Shown here piece after piece: positions 55,380 to 63,960 of a stretch of 64,000 bases of DNA. The notes under the pieces are model-generated. The model was not told the DNA's origin. It made no database searches and saw only the letters and a list, made by a program, of their open reading frames with translations. Position numbers and translations under genes: made by a program. Numbering within the stretch: position 1 is the first letter of the stretch; each line of letters opens with the position of its first letter. The stretch is from contig JALNZC010000011.1 in assembly GCA_023229525.1 (NCBI GenBank), positions 30,615 through 94,614 on the forward strand, in the 5' to 3' direction. This stretch comes from Bacteroidales bacterium. GTDB taxonomy: Bacteria; Bacteroidota; Bacteroidia; Bacteroidales; FEN-979.

Positions 55380-57414
55380 GGACCATGCGCTTTGTGAATG
55401 TTTGCCTCTCGGTAGTCAGCTTATAAAGATAAATGCCGCCCGGTAACCGGTTACCTTGATCGTCTATGCCATTCCATAATACATTACGATGACCTGCTAT
55501 AAGTTGACCTGCAATCAGTGAACGGACCTTTACTCCCCGCAAGTCAAATATTTCCAGAATTACTTTCCCGTTTTTATTGATAGTAAATGGAATATTCGTT
55601 TCTGTTGAGAAAGGGTTCGGGAAGTTGGTTTTCAAGTCAGCGGATGACTGTTTGTCTTTAATGGCGTTAATAATTTCCGGATTGATCATAATTACTAGGT
55701 GCTGAATTCCTACTGATGATGTAATTCTGAGAGAGTCCTCATAATAACCACTGACCGGCGAATTGGCAACCGGGATCGGGACTTTTATAAGAATAGCTAC
55801 CGAATCACCCGGTACGATGGTATGGGGTAAGGATGGCGCCGAAATGGAATCCACCCACCATGGGACTTCAAATCCTTGATCCTGAACGGTCGTTAAGGTC
55901 ACATTCTCTGAGAGATTGTTGTGAATCTGAGTGATAAGTCCCAACCAGGCTTCCACAAAGTTATTATACCACAAGGTATCGGGAACCAGTGTCAACTGGG
56001 TATTTATGGTCTGGAATTTAAACGGATCACCAGCGCCGATCAGGGGTATCGTGCTATGCCGGCCAGATTGGTCGGCAGCCGAAAGATAATACCGGATGAC
56101 GCTTCCTGCAGGTTGTTTCCGGATGGTTCCCCGGTAATGATTTGAACCGGTATTTAACATTAAGGAAGTATTATATGCGCCCTGATTTATTTTATAATGG
56201 ATGAACACAGAATCATTTTTAACCGGTTGATGGCTGCAAGCAAGGATATCGGCATCGATCATATAATCGTGTTCACTGGATTGATTACCCGATATCGGAA
56301 TATGCCGTATATAAAGTTGACCCACATCGGCAATTCCCATGACCCGGCAATGCAATGCATCGGTCGATTCCCATGCAGGGGAGAAATTGTCGATAAACCC
56401 CTTGACAATATATCCCGGCATGGCAGCTTCATAGACAGCTTTAGCGCTGTCGTCCCAGTTTGATCCCATAAAGGGTACCAGTACTTTATTGTTCACGATT
56501 ACCGAATTGGTATAGGGTTGATCGTTTGGGGTCCTTACCCGAAAGACCTTGAACGGGTACCCATAGGAACAAATCTGTCCAGCCCAAAAGATTGCTTCAT
56601 TTTCAATTAAAGTATAATTCGGGTGAGATGGGTTAACTTTTTTTAATAAAATTTTGTCAGGCGCTAAAAATTTACCCCAGCAATCAATGTGTTTAATGTA
56701 TTCCTGTGGATTCAAATCTGTCCTTAAATAATAAGTTTCTATCCCAAGATATTCATTTACCTTCTGTGCAATCTGTTGATGGCTGAGTGATGGATTTTCA
56801 TCCCAAACAAGTGTCGTGGAAGCTCCTATTCCCAAACCATCGGTCATATAATTTCCGCCTGTGGTAGTCAGGTTCATACCATACCAGGGAATACCAAGCA
56901 TGGCAGCAATCTTTTTGGGGATTTCATCGTCGTACGGACGGGGTCTGTTATAGGGAAAATCAACAATCCCGATCTGATTTGAACTGTCTGAAACGAACCA
57001 GGGCCCATAATCTCTGGTCCAGTAACTGTCGGTGGGGGCTATCAAAAAATTGCAATGACCGGTATCGATACCATTGGCCAGATATTGTTGAATAACCAGA
57101 TTTTTCTCTGAAAGTGATTCGACTATCGTCGTCACTTTTAAATCCAATGTCATTTCTTTGATCGCAAGTAAAGGAATACCAAACGGATAAGCAATGAGCG
57201 CTCCTTGTATTTGGTCAAATTCGGCTACATTACGAACCGGGGCAACCGGAGGGTCCGTTTCTACAAAGTTTTTCCCGATTTCACCTTTGCGAAGTAATTC
57301 TTCGGGGGTCATCCAATGTCTTAGAATAGGGCCGGGAGCCGGTATGGAATCTTGTGCCGGGACCATCTTCCCGAGTATTAAAATTGAAAAAAACAACAGA
57401 GAAATTTGCTTCAT
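55369..57414 (-). CDS. Secreted agmatine/peptidyl-arginine deiminase with type IX tail
   Basis: This is a 681-residue member of the Porphyromonas-type peptidyl-arginine deiminase family, which converts agmatine or C-terminal arginine to the carbamoyl/citrulline form. It has a signal peptide (1-20) and guanidine-binding WTRDYGPWF (132-140), GGNYMTDG (186-193), the catalytic His242 (IKHIDCW) and the nucleophile Cys356 (LHCRVMG). An Ig-like region (about 420-590) and a type IX sorting domain follow (TNFPNPFSTETNIPFTI ... GGIYLYKLTTERQTFTKRMV). All catalytic residues are present. Export through the type IX system fits the porZ gene nearby. Confidence 0.92.
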   Translation of the reverse strand: MKQISLLFFSILILGKMVPAQDSIPAPGPILRHWMTPEELLRKGEIGKNFVETDPPVAPVRNVAEFDQIQGALIAYPFGIPLLAIKEMTLDLKVTTIVESLSEKNLVIQQYLANGIDTGHCNFLIAPTDSYWTRDYGPWFVSDSSNQIGIVDFPYNRPRPYDDEIPKKIAAMLGIPWYGMNLTTTGGNYMTDGLGIGASTTLVWDENPSLSHQQIAQKVNEYLGIETYYLRTDLNPQEYIKHIDCWGKFLAPDKILLKKVNPSHPNYTLIENEAIFWAGQICSYGYPFKVFRVRTPNDQPYTNSVIVNNKVLVPFMGSNWDDSAKAVYEAAMPGYIVKGFIDNFSPAWESTDALHCRVMGIADVGQLYIRHIPISGNQSSEHDYMIDADILACSHQPVKNDSVFIHYKINQGAYNTSLMLNTGSNHYRGTIRKQPAGSVIRYYLSAADQSGRHSTIPLIGAGDPFKFQTINTQLTLVPDTLWYNNFVEAWLGLITQIHNNLSENVTLTTVQDQGFEVPWWVDSISAPSLPHTIVPGDSVAILIKVPIPVANSPVSGYYEDSLRITSSVGIQHLVIMINPEIINAIKDKQSSADLKTNFPNPFSTETNIPFTINKNGKVILEIFDLRGVKVRSLIAGQLIAGHRNVLWNGIDDQGNRLPGGIYLYKLTTERQTFTKRMVLIR

Positions 57415-57428
57415 ATCTTATACTTATT

Positions 57429-57448
57429 AGTGTTACAAAAATAACACT
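57429..57448. promoter_or_regulatory. Inverted repeat enclosing the -7 element of the deiminase gene
   Basis: AGTGTTA (57429-57435) and TAACACT (57442-57448) are perfect 7-bp arms around a 6-base centre. The minus-strand -7 element TATTTTTG (57436-57443) occupies the centre, so a bound dimer would cover the promoter. The ATG is at 57414. Confidence 0.5.
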
Positions 57449-57553
57449 TTCATCCTTCCGTCAAGATCAATATTTAAATCGTTACCCTTACCGGAATAAC
57501 AGAATGTTGGGGTCAACGGCGGGCATTCATCGGAATTTTACATAATAAAACGT

Positions 57554-57561
57554 TAAATTTG
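57554..57561 (+). promoter_or_regulatory. -7 element of the transglycosylase gene
   Basis: TAAATTTG matches TAnnTTTG and lies about 40 bases before the start at 57602. Confidence 0.5.
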
Positions 57562-57601
57562 CAGTTAATTTATAAATTATTATCCGCTATACGATATCTT
57601 C

Positions 57602-59404
57602 ATGCTGTTGAAAAAACTCCGGATCCTGTTTCTTTTTGTTCTTTTTTCCCCTCTTTTTATTTTCGCACAGGATACACTCAGAACTGATTCGCTTTACAAA
57701 AAGAAACCTTTGATAGAGGATGACCCGGTGGTTATCATGCTTGACAGCCTGGCCAGCTTAAAAATATTTGAGGACGCAGAATTCCCCAATGCCAAGCAAT
57801 ATCAGAAGTGGAATACCTATACCGACAATGATATTCCCGTTGTACCCGATTCAATCTATCGTGAGCGGATTGCACAAATGAATGACCAATCCCCTTTTGA
57901 ATTTGTTTACAACAGCGAGGTGAAAAGATTTATTGAATTATATGCATTTAAAAAACGCAAACTTACTGCCCGTATCCTGGGTCTGGCCCAGATATATTTT
58001 CCGCTTTTTGAGGAACAACTGGACAAATACAATATGCCCCTTGAATTAAAATATCTGGCCGTCATTGAGTCAGCGCTTAATCCAACCGCTAATTCCAGGG
58101 CAGGGGCCAAAGGTCTATGGCAATTCATGTATGGCACCGGCAAAGTTTATGGATTAAAAGTAACTTCCTATGTAGATGACCGGTTTGATCCTTACAAGGC
58201 AACCATAGCGGCCTGCGAACACCTGGGTGATTTATACGATATTTATGGGAACTGGCTGCTGGCGCTTGCTGCATATAATTCAGGAGCAGGCAATGTTAAC
58301 AAGGCTATCCGGAGATCAGGTGGTATAAAAAATTTCTGGGCTCTCCATAATTACCTGCCCAAAGAGACCCGGTCTTATGTTCCTGCATTTATCGCGGCGA
58401 GTTATGTTTTAACTTATGCCAATGAGCATAAAATTTATCCGGTTGATCCGGGTGTACTATATTATGAAGTGGATACAGTGACTGTTCATAATCCTTTATC
58501 TTTCGAACAGATTTCTGAGATGTTAAATATCCCGCTGGAGGAAGTGGCCTTTTTAAATCCTTCATTTAAACATGGATTTATCCCGGCTACACATGAAAAC
58601 ACGTATAAAGTCAGGTTACGGAAGAAAAATGTCGGCGATTTCATCAATAATGAAAATGCGTTGTACGCTTTCAGGACGAAAAACAGTGCAAACCAGGATT
58701 CCCTTTTTGCAATGGCCTTCAGTAATTACCGTGAAGCGGATTTATATACCGTGAAAAGCGGAGAAACAATGACCAGTATCGCCAAAAAATTCCATATGAC
58801 GATGGCTGAAATGAGATCACTGAATGGATTGCGCAAAAACTATGTCAAGCCTAAACAGAAAATTCTGGTTTATACGAAACCTCTCAAGGAAAAACCCAAA
58901 CAGGAAGGAATTTCCTCTGTCAATGTTCCCAATGAATTGAACAGAGATACTGCCAAAAAGACAACCATTGCCTCTAAAATTGGGGAACCGAATGTTATTG
59001 CATCCAATATATCAACCCAACCTCTTACTGAATCTCCTAAAGCAATTCATGTAGTGGCAAGTGGGGAAAGCCTGGGTGGTGTTGCCAAAAAATACGGCTG
59101 TACTATTGAACAATTGAAGAACTGGAATAATCTTTCGAGTGATAATATTGTGATAGGCCAGAAATTAAAAGTCGTTTCACCTGGAGTGACCTCTTCGGCC
59201 GGTCACAAAACCGTCACCGAATCAAAACATGTAAAAACAACTTCTCCCACTCAAAAATATATTTACTATACCGTCCTTTCAGGAGATAACTTATGGGAGA
59301 TTGCTGATAAATTTGATGTCACCGTATCCCAGATCAAAGGAATGAACGACATTAAAAATTCCAGTCGTTTAAAACCAGGTCAGAAAATTAAAATTCCACG
59401 ATAA
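57602..59404 (+). CDS. LysM-containing lytic transglycosylase (MltD-like)
   Basis: This 600-residue periplasmic peptidoglycan hydrolase has a signal peptide (1-22, ending IFAQ). Its SLT domain has LAVIESALNPTANSRAGAKG (catalytic Glu156) and LWQFMYGTGKVYGLKV, then LALAAYNSGAGNVNKAIR. Three LysM repeats bind glycan: about 378-425 (YTVKSGETMTSIAKKFHM), 480-525 (VVASGESLGGVAKKYGC) and 554-600 (YTVLSGDNLWEIADKFDV). The order SLT then LysM is that of MltD. Low-complexity Ser/Thr/Lys linkers separate the repeats. Confidence 0.94.
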   Translation: MLLKKLRILFLFVLFSPLFIFAQDTLRTDSLYKKKPLIEDDPVVIMLDSLASLKIFEDAEFPNAKQYQKWNTYTDNDIPVVPDSIYRERIAQMNDQSPFEFVYNSEVKRFIELYAFKKRKLTARILGLAQIYFPLFEEQLDKYNMPLELKYLAVIESALNPTANSRAGAKGLWQFMYGTGKVYGLKVTSYVDDRFDPYKATIAACEHLGDLYDIYGNWLLALAAYNSGAGNVNKAIRRSGGIKNFWALHNYLPKETRSYVPAFIAASYVLTYANEHKIYPVDPGVLYYEVDTVTVHNPLSFEQISEMLNIPLEEVAFLNPSFKHGFIPATHENTYKVRLRKKNVGDFINNENALYAFRTKNSANQDSLFAMAFSNYREADLYTVKSGETMTSIAKKFHMTMAEMRSLNGLRKNYVKPKQKILVYTKPLKEKPKQEGISSVNVPNELNRDTAKKTTIASKIGEPNVIASNISTQPLTESPKAIHVVASGESLGGVAKKYGCTIEQLKNWNNLSSDNIVIGQKLKVVSPGVTSSAGHKTVTESKHVKTTSPTQKYIYYTVLSGDNLWEIADKFDVTVSQIKGMNDIKNSSRLKPGQKIKIPR

Positions 59405-59441
59405 TTTTTTCAACAATTGTACGCTATAAAAAAATTTTTAC

Positions 59442-59449
59442 TATTTTTG
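59442..59449 (+). promoter_or_regulatory. -7 element of the TetR-efflux operon
   Basis: TATTTTTG matches TAnnTTTG; a TTG-containing element lies about 22 bases upstream. It immediately precedes the palindrome at 59456-59479. Confidence 0.55.
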
Positions 59450-59455
59450 ACCGTT

Positions 59456-59479
59456 TGGTTAAACTATATGATTAAACCA
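59456..59479. promoter_or_regulatory. Imperfect palindrome, likely TetR operator
   Basis: The 24-bp sequence starts TGGTT and ends AACCA, with 9 of 12 base pairs symmetric. It lies between the -7 element and the TetR start codon at 59494, as expected for an autoregulated TetR repressor. Confidence 0.5.
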
Positions 59480-59493
59480 TTTTTTTAAACTTA

Positions 59494-60129
59494 ATGGATA
59501 CTACTGTTCAAAGCACCGAAGATCGCATTCACGAGGCAGCCCGAAAGGTTTTTCACCAGAAGGGATTCAACGGAGCACGAATGCAGGAAATTGCTGACCT
59601 GGCTGGTATAAACAAGGCATTACTCCACTATTATTTCAGGAATAAGGAATCTCTTTTTGAAAAAGTGTTCAATGAAACTTTCTCTCAGATTGTTTCAAAT
59701 ATGACAAAAATCTTTCTCTCAGAAATGGCATTAATGTCTAAAATTGAGATTTTCGTTAACTTTTACATCAATTTTATTTCACAACATTCTTATGTTGTGC
59801 CCTTTATCATTAACGCCCTTTACGAAAAGCCCGAGCAACTTAGAGAGATAATTACAAGACAGAATGTGTCGCCCGAATTACTTCTTGAACAGATACGGAA
59901 GCAACTTAAGGAAGAAATGGGACTTGATATTGACCCTCTTCATATTTATGTGAACATCCTCGGACTTACAATATTTCCGGTTGTCGCAAAGCCTCTTATT
60001 CAATCGATATTCGCAATTTCCGACGAAAGAATGGTTGTGTTTTTTGAACAGAGAAAAACGATAGTCCCCACATTCATCTCAAATGCATTGAAAGGATATG
60101 AAAAAAATAAAAGCCTGGCTAAAATTTAA
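59494..60129 (+). CDS. TetR family transcriptional regulator
   Basis: This is a 211-residue repressor. The N-terminal helix-turn-helix (about 10-55) is typical: RIHEAARKVFHQKGFNGARM, QEIADLAGINKALLHYYFRN and KESLFEKVF. The C-terminal ligand-binding part is helical and variable. It overlaps the TolC-type gene by 32 bp, so it is the first gene of the efflux operon and probably represses it from the palindrome upstream. Confidence 0.93.
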   Translation: MDTTVQSTEDRIHEAARKVFHQKGFNGARMQEIADLAGINKALLHYYFRNKESLFEKVFNETFSQIVSNMTKIFLSEMALMSKIEIFVNFYINFISQHSYVVPFIINALYEKPEQLREIITRQNVSPELLLEQIRKQLKEEMGLDIDPLHIYVNILGLTIFPVVAKPLIQSIFAISDERMVVFFEQRKTIVPTFISNALKGYEKNKSLAKI

Positions 60130-61405
60130 TTACTTGATACCAGTACTCCTGTTATCTGGTCCCGGAATACAACCACTTACAGCACAGGATACCATCACGT
60201 TGGAATTTTGTTATCAACAGATACAGAAAACATATCCCCTGGTCAGGCAGGCTAGCCTAATTGAAAAATCCAGTGAACTGAGGACCACAAACCTGAACAA
60301 AAACTATCTTCCCCAATTCAACATAAACGGCAGTGCAACCTGGCAAAATGAGGTAACGGAAGTTGTGATCCCTCTGCCGGCCAATCTTCCCCAGCTTCAG
60401 GGACCTGTAATTCCCAAAGATCAGTACAAACTCACCCTGGATGTCAGCGAATCCATTTACGACGGCAATGTTACCAACTATCAGAAAAAACTTGAAAAAT
60501 TCAATCTGAATGTCGATAAGAAAAGTGTCGATGCCAACCTTTACCTGCTTAAAGACCAGGTGAACCAGTTTTACTTCAGTATTTTGCTCACTCAGCAAAA
60601 TATCAAATTGTTGCGGGAAACGAAAAAACAGCTTGAATCCAAGCTGAATGAAGTAGAATCAGCGGTAAAGAATGGCGCCATGCTAAGAATGAATGCCGAT
60701 CTCATTAGGGCAGAGATCATTAAACTTGAACAGAATATCTATGAATTATCCATGGACCGCCTGGCCAACATAAGGATGCTTTCTGAACTTATTACCATGT
60801 CCCTGAATGAGAATACATCATTCAAAACACCGGTTATCACAATTCCGGGTATGAATTATGAAAACAAACGAATTGAATATGAAATTTACGGCATACAAAG
60901 AGACAGGATCAACCTGATAAAAAACATGGTCACCACAAAATGGAACCCTAAGTTCTGGGCTTTCGGGCAGTTCGGTTTCGGAAGGCCGGGATATAATTTT
61001 CTGTCGAGCGACATTGCACCGATGGCCATGGTAGGTGCTAAACTTACCTGGAACCCATGGAACTGGAACGCCAACAAGAATGAGAAAAAGATCTACGACA
61101 TCCAAAGTGATATCCTGAAAAACCAGCAGGAAACTTTTGATAAAAATCTCAGGGTGACCACACAGAAAAACATCTCCGATATCACAAAACTATCCGACTT
61201 AATTATTAAGGACCAGGAACTTATTGACCTTAGGGCTGGCATTACGCAAACAGCTTCCTCCCAGCTGACCAATGGGGTGATCACCTCCAGCGACTATATT
61301 CTTCGTGTCAACGATGAAACCCAGGCCAGGATGGGCCTGGAGATCCGCAAGATCCAACTTATCAAGGCCAAGATCAATTATTTGTACAATACAGGTAAAT
61401 TGTAA
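60098..61405 (+). CDS. TolC-family outer-membrane efflux protein
   Basis: This 435-residue protein has a signal peptide (about 1-30, ending LTAQ). The two-fold repeated helical-hairpin and barrel plan of TolC/OEP proteins is visible: LEFCYQQIQKTYPLVRQASL at the start of repeat 1, long coiled-coil helices around QVNQFYFSILLTQQNIKLL, and IDLRAGITQTASSQLTNGVI near the end of repeat 2. It forms the outer-membrane exit duct. It is coupled by overlap to the TetR gene, with the adaptor gene following after 24 bp. Confidence 0.9.
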   Translation: MKKIKAWLKFNYLIPVLLLSGPGIQPLTAQDTITLEFCYQQIQKTYPLVRQASLIEKSSELRTTNLNKNYLPQFNINGSATWQNEVTEVVIPLPANLPQLQGPVIPKDQYKLTLDVSESIYDGNVTNYQKKLEKFNLNVDKKSVDANLYLLKDQVNQFYFSILLTQQNIKLLRETKKQLESKLNEVESAVKNGAMLRMNADLIRAEIIKLEQNIYELSMDRLANIRMLSELITMSLNENTSFKTPVITIPGMNYENKRIEYEIYGIQRDRINLIKNMVTTKWNPKFWAFGQFGFGRPGYNFLSSDIAPMAMVGAKLTWNPWNWNANKNEKKIYDIQSDILKNQQETFDKNLRVTTQKNISDITKLSDLIIKDQELIDLRAGITQTASSQLTNGVITSSDYILRVNDETQARMGLEIRKIQLIKAKINYLYNTGKL

Positions 61406-61429
61406 TTTTATTTCGTAATACTTCAACCC

Positions 61430-62335
61430 ATGAACCGATATCTTCTTGGAATTTTTACTGGGATTGCATTTCTGTATTCCTGCAGCAATGACAAAAACAA
61501 ACCGGATGCTTATGGAACCTTCGAAGCTACTGAAGTGATGGTTTCCGCTATGGCAACCGGACAGATCCTGAAGTTTGATGTTGAAGAAGGACAGGTCCTT
61601 GATTCCGGTTTAATGGTCGGGGTTGTCGACACCACCGATCTCTGGCTGAAAAGGAAGCAATCAGTTGAAACCCGGGATGCCACAGCCTCACGAAAGGATG
61701 ATGTGGCTTCACAGATCGCAGTTCAGGAACAGAATCGCGAGAATATCCTGATCGAAAAAAACAGGGTTGAGCGACTTCTCAAAGACGGCGCCGCAACCCA
61801 AAAACAAATGGACGATATCAATGCCAGCTTCAACCTAATTGAAAAGCAAATCGCATCCTTAAAGATTCAGTTCGGGGGAATTGCCAGCCAGGTAGGTTCA
61901 ATCGCCCAGCAGATCGCCCAGCTTGATCAATCCATCAGCCGTTCAAAGATCATCAACCCGATCAAAGGCACGGTTTTAACCAAATATGCCGAAAAAGATG
62001 AAGTTGCCACATACGGAAAACCATTGTACAAAATCGCCGACCTTTCGGAAATAACGCTGAGAGCCTATGTCGGCGGATCACAGCTTCCTTATATCAGACT
62101 GGGATCTACCATCGATGTGGCTTATGATAAAGATGAAAAGACAAATACCCATATTCAGGGAATTGTTTCCTGGGTCTCACCTTCAGCTGAGTTTACACCA
62201 AAGACAATTCAAACCAAGGAAGAAAGGGTAAACCTGGTATATGCTGTAAAAATCAGGGTTAAAAATGACGGTTCCATGAAAATCGGCATGCCGGGCGAGA
62301 TTCGATTTATTAATTCACCTAACCAAAAACCATAA
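61430..62335 (+). CDS. HlyD-family periplasmic adaptor lipoprotein
   Basis: This 301-residue membrane-fusion protein connects an inner-membrane pump to TolC. It has a lipoprotein signal with LYSC (Cys18), a biotinyl-lipoyl half (GTFEATEVMVSAMATGQILK), a coiled-coil hairpin (about 75-165, rich in Q/E/K with AVQEQNRENILIEKNRVERL), then KYAEKDEVATYGKPLYKIAD and the beta barrel. This plan is that of YhiI/YbhG-type adaptors used with ABC exporters. Confidence 0.9.
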   Translation: MNRYLLGIFTGIAFLYSCSNDKNKPDAYGTFEATEVMVSAMATGQILKFDVEEGQVLDSGLMVGVVDTTDLWLKRKQSVETRDATASRKDDVASQIAVQEQNRENILIEKNRVERLLKDGAATQKQMDDINASFNLIEKQIASLKIQFGGIASQVGSIAQQIAQLDQSISRSKIINPIKGTVLTKYAEKDEVATYGKPLYKIADLSEITLRAYVGGSQLPYIRLGSTIDVAYDKDEKTNTHIQGIVSWVSPSAEFTPKTIQTKEERVNLVYAVKIRVKNDGSMKIGMPGEIRFINSPNQKP

Positions 62336-62338
62336 ATT

Positions 62339-62800
62339 ATGAGAAACATCATCACCATTTCAATTGTTTTCCTGCTGCTGGTCACTTCCGCCATGAACGG
62401 ATTTGCCCAAACACATAAAGCAGATGATATCCTTGGCACCTGGCTGAACCAGGAAGCGACCGGCAAGATTACAATTTATAAAGAGGGAGATAAATATTTC
62501 GGAAAGCTTGTCTGGTTAAGAACCCCCCTCGATTCCATTACCGGGTTGCCACGTACCGACAAAGAGAACCCTGATGTTAAACTGAAAACAACCCCTTTGA
62601 TCGGACTGGTAAACCTTAAAAACTTTGTCTTTAATGGAAAGAACGAATGGTCGGGTGGAACTATTTACGATCCGAAAAATGGGAAAACATATAAGTGTTA
62701 CATTCAGTTTGAATCAACGAACCGGCTAAAGATCAGAGGATATATCGGCATTTCGTTGCTTGGAAGGAATACTTTCTGGACTAAATCGTTTATCCAGTAA
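62339..62800 (+). CDS. DUF2147 exported protein
   Basis: This 153-residue protein has a signal peptide (1-23, ending GFAQ). The DUF2147 pattern is clear: DILGTWLNQEATGKITIYKE, YFGKLVWLR, NPDVKLKTTPLIGL, WSGGTIYDPKNGKTYKCYI and LKIRGYIGISLLGRNTFW. Family members are small periplasmic beta proteins of unknown function. It starts 3 bp after the adaptor gene, so it is cotranscribed with the efflux genes. Confidence 0.92.
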   Translation: MRNIITISIVFLLLVTSAMNGFAQTHKADDILGTWLNQEATGKITIYKEGDKYFGKLVWLRTPLDSITGLPRTDKENPDVKLKTTPLIGLVNLKNFVFNGKNEWSGGTIYDPKNGKTYKCYIQFESTNRLKIRGYIGISLLGRNTFWTKSFIQ

Positions 62801-62820
62801 ATTAAAGAACTAGTGATATC

Positions 62821-62885
62821 GTGAGATGGTGAGATCGTGAGTTTTAATGATTCTTATTCGCCATTTCACCATCTCGCCATCTCAC
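62821..62885. repeat. Intergenic inverted repeat of GTGAGATG-type units
   Basis: GTGAGATGGTGAGAT (62821-62835) and ATCTCGCCATCTCAC (62871-62885) pair over 14 of 15 positions around a 35-base loop. Each arm is built of short repeated GTGAGAT-like units. It lies in the 92-bp gap between the DUF2147 and ABC ATPase genes and could form a stable RNA hairpin inside the operon. Confidence 0.6.
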
Positions 62886-62892
62886 CATTCTT

Positions 62893-63804
62893 ATGTCAGC
62901 AATCATCGTCGAACATATAAGTAAACACTTCACTCAGGTCAAGGCTCTGGATGATATCTCCTTTTCTGTGGAGAAAGGTGAACTATTTGGCTTTGTGGGT
63001 CCTGACGGTGCTGGTAAAACCACGCTTTTCCGTATCCTAACTACGCTTCTGATTCCGGACGAAGGGAAAGCGCTTGTCAACAATCTGGATGTAGTGAAGG
63101 ATTACAGGAAAATCAGACAGGACATTGGGTATATGCCAGGAAGGTTTTCACTCTATACTGATCTCAGTGTTGAGGAAAACCTGAATTTCTATGCTACCGT
63201 CTTCGGTACAACAGTCGCCGAAAATTATGATCTTATCCGGGACATCTATATTCAGATCGAACCGTTTAAGAAACGTAAGGCAGGTAAACTCTCAGGAGGT
63301 ATGAAACAAAAGCTGGCATTATCCTGCGCACTCATCCATAAGCCTTCTGTTCTGATCCTCGATGAGCCAACAACCGGTGTGGATGCCGTTTCCCGGCTTG
63401 AGTTCTGGGAAATGCTGAAACGCCTGAAGAACGGTGGAATAACCATAGTTGTGGCAACACCCTATATGGATGAAGCAAGTCTTTGCGATCGTGTGGCGCT
63501 GATCCAGAATGGGAAAATTATGGCAATAAGCCCTCCTTCGGAGGTTATAAAAACGTTTCCCTGGAAACTCTTTTCAGTAAAATCGGATGACATTTTCAGC
63601 TTGCTCAATGATCTGCGGCAATTTCCCAAAGCACATTCGGTATTTGCCTTTGGGCAGTCGGCGCATGTTTCTTTCAAAGAAGGGCAATTGACTGAAGATG
63701 AAATGCAGGAATATTTACAGGGAAAAGGACATTCGGGATTAAAGATCAGCCGGGTTGAGGCGAATATTGAGGATTGTTTTATGGAATTGATGAATGACAA
63801 ATAG
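62893..63804 (+). CDS. ABC transporter ATPase (YbhF-like)
   Basis: This 303-residue ATP-binding subunit belongs to an ABC-2-type exporter. Walker A is GPDGAGKTT, the Q-loop lies near IGYMPGRFSLYTDLSVEENL, the signature is LSGGMKQKLALSCALIHKP, Walker B is LILDEPTTGVDAVSR and the H-loop region reads VVATPYMDEA, with Pro/Tyr where His is usual (ATHYMDEA in many relatives). Only one ATPase domain is present, whereas YbhF has two. The stop codon lies within an octanucleotide repeat, and no permease gene follows. Confidence 0.9.
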   Translation: MSAIIVEHISKHFTQVKALDDISFSVEKGELFGFVGPDGAGKTTLFRILTTLLIPDEGKALVNNLDVVKDYRKIRQDIGYMPGRFSLYTDLSVEENLNFYATVFGTTVAENYDLIRDIYIQIEPFKKRKAGKLSGGMKQKLALSCALIHKPSVLILDEPTTGVDAVSRLEFWEMLKRLKNGGITIVVATPYMDEASLCDRVALIQNGKIMAISPPSEVIKTFPWKLFSVKSDDIFSLLNDLRQFPKAHSVFAFGQSAHVSFKEGQLTEDEMQEYLQGKGHSGLKISRVEANIEDCFMELMNDK

Positions 63805-63839
63805 CGAGGTAGCGAGGTAGCGAGGTAGCGAGGTAGCGA
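63803..63839 (+). repeat. Octanucleotide tandem repeat (AGCGAGGT)4.6
   Basis: The unit AGCGAGGT is repeated perfectly four times and partly a fifth time, starting inside the stop codon of the ABC ATPase gene. This is a simple sequence tract of the same purine-rich type as the repeat at 62821-62885. Confidence 0.95.
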
Positions 63840-63909
63840 AAATAGATTAGCGGGCGGTTAAAACAAGAGGCATATGCTGAGCAAAGATAAACCATAGGAA
63901 CCTAGTGTC

Positions 63910-63958
63910 TTGACAAATTAGTATAGAAACATTATCTTTGTGGAATAAAACCACAAAG
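63910..63958 (+). promoter_or_regulatory. Promoter and leader hairpin of the last gene
   Basis: TTG (63910-63912) and TATCTTTG (63933-63940) are separated by 20 bases, as in Bacteroidota promoters. CTTTGTGG (63936-63943) and CCACAAAG (63951-63958) form a perfect 8-bp inverted repeat just before the ATG at 63961. Confidence 0.55.
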
Positions 63959-63960
63959 CC

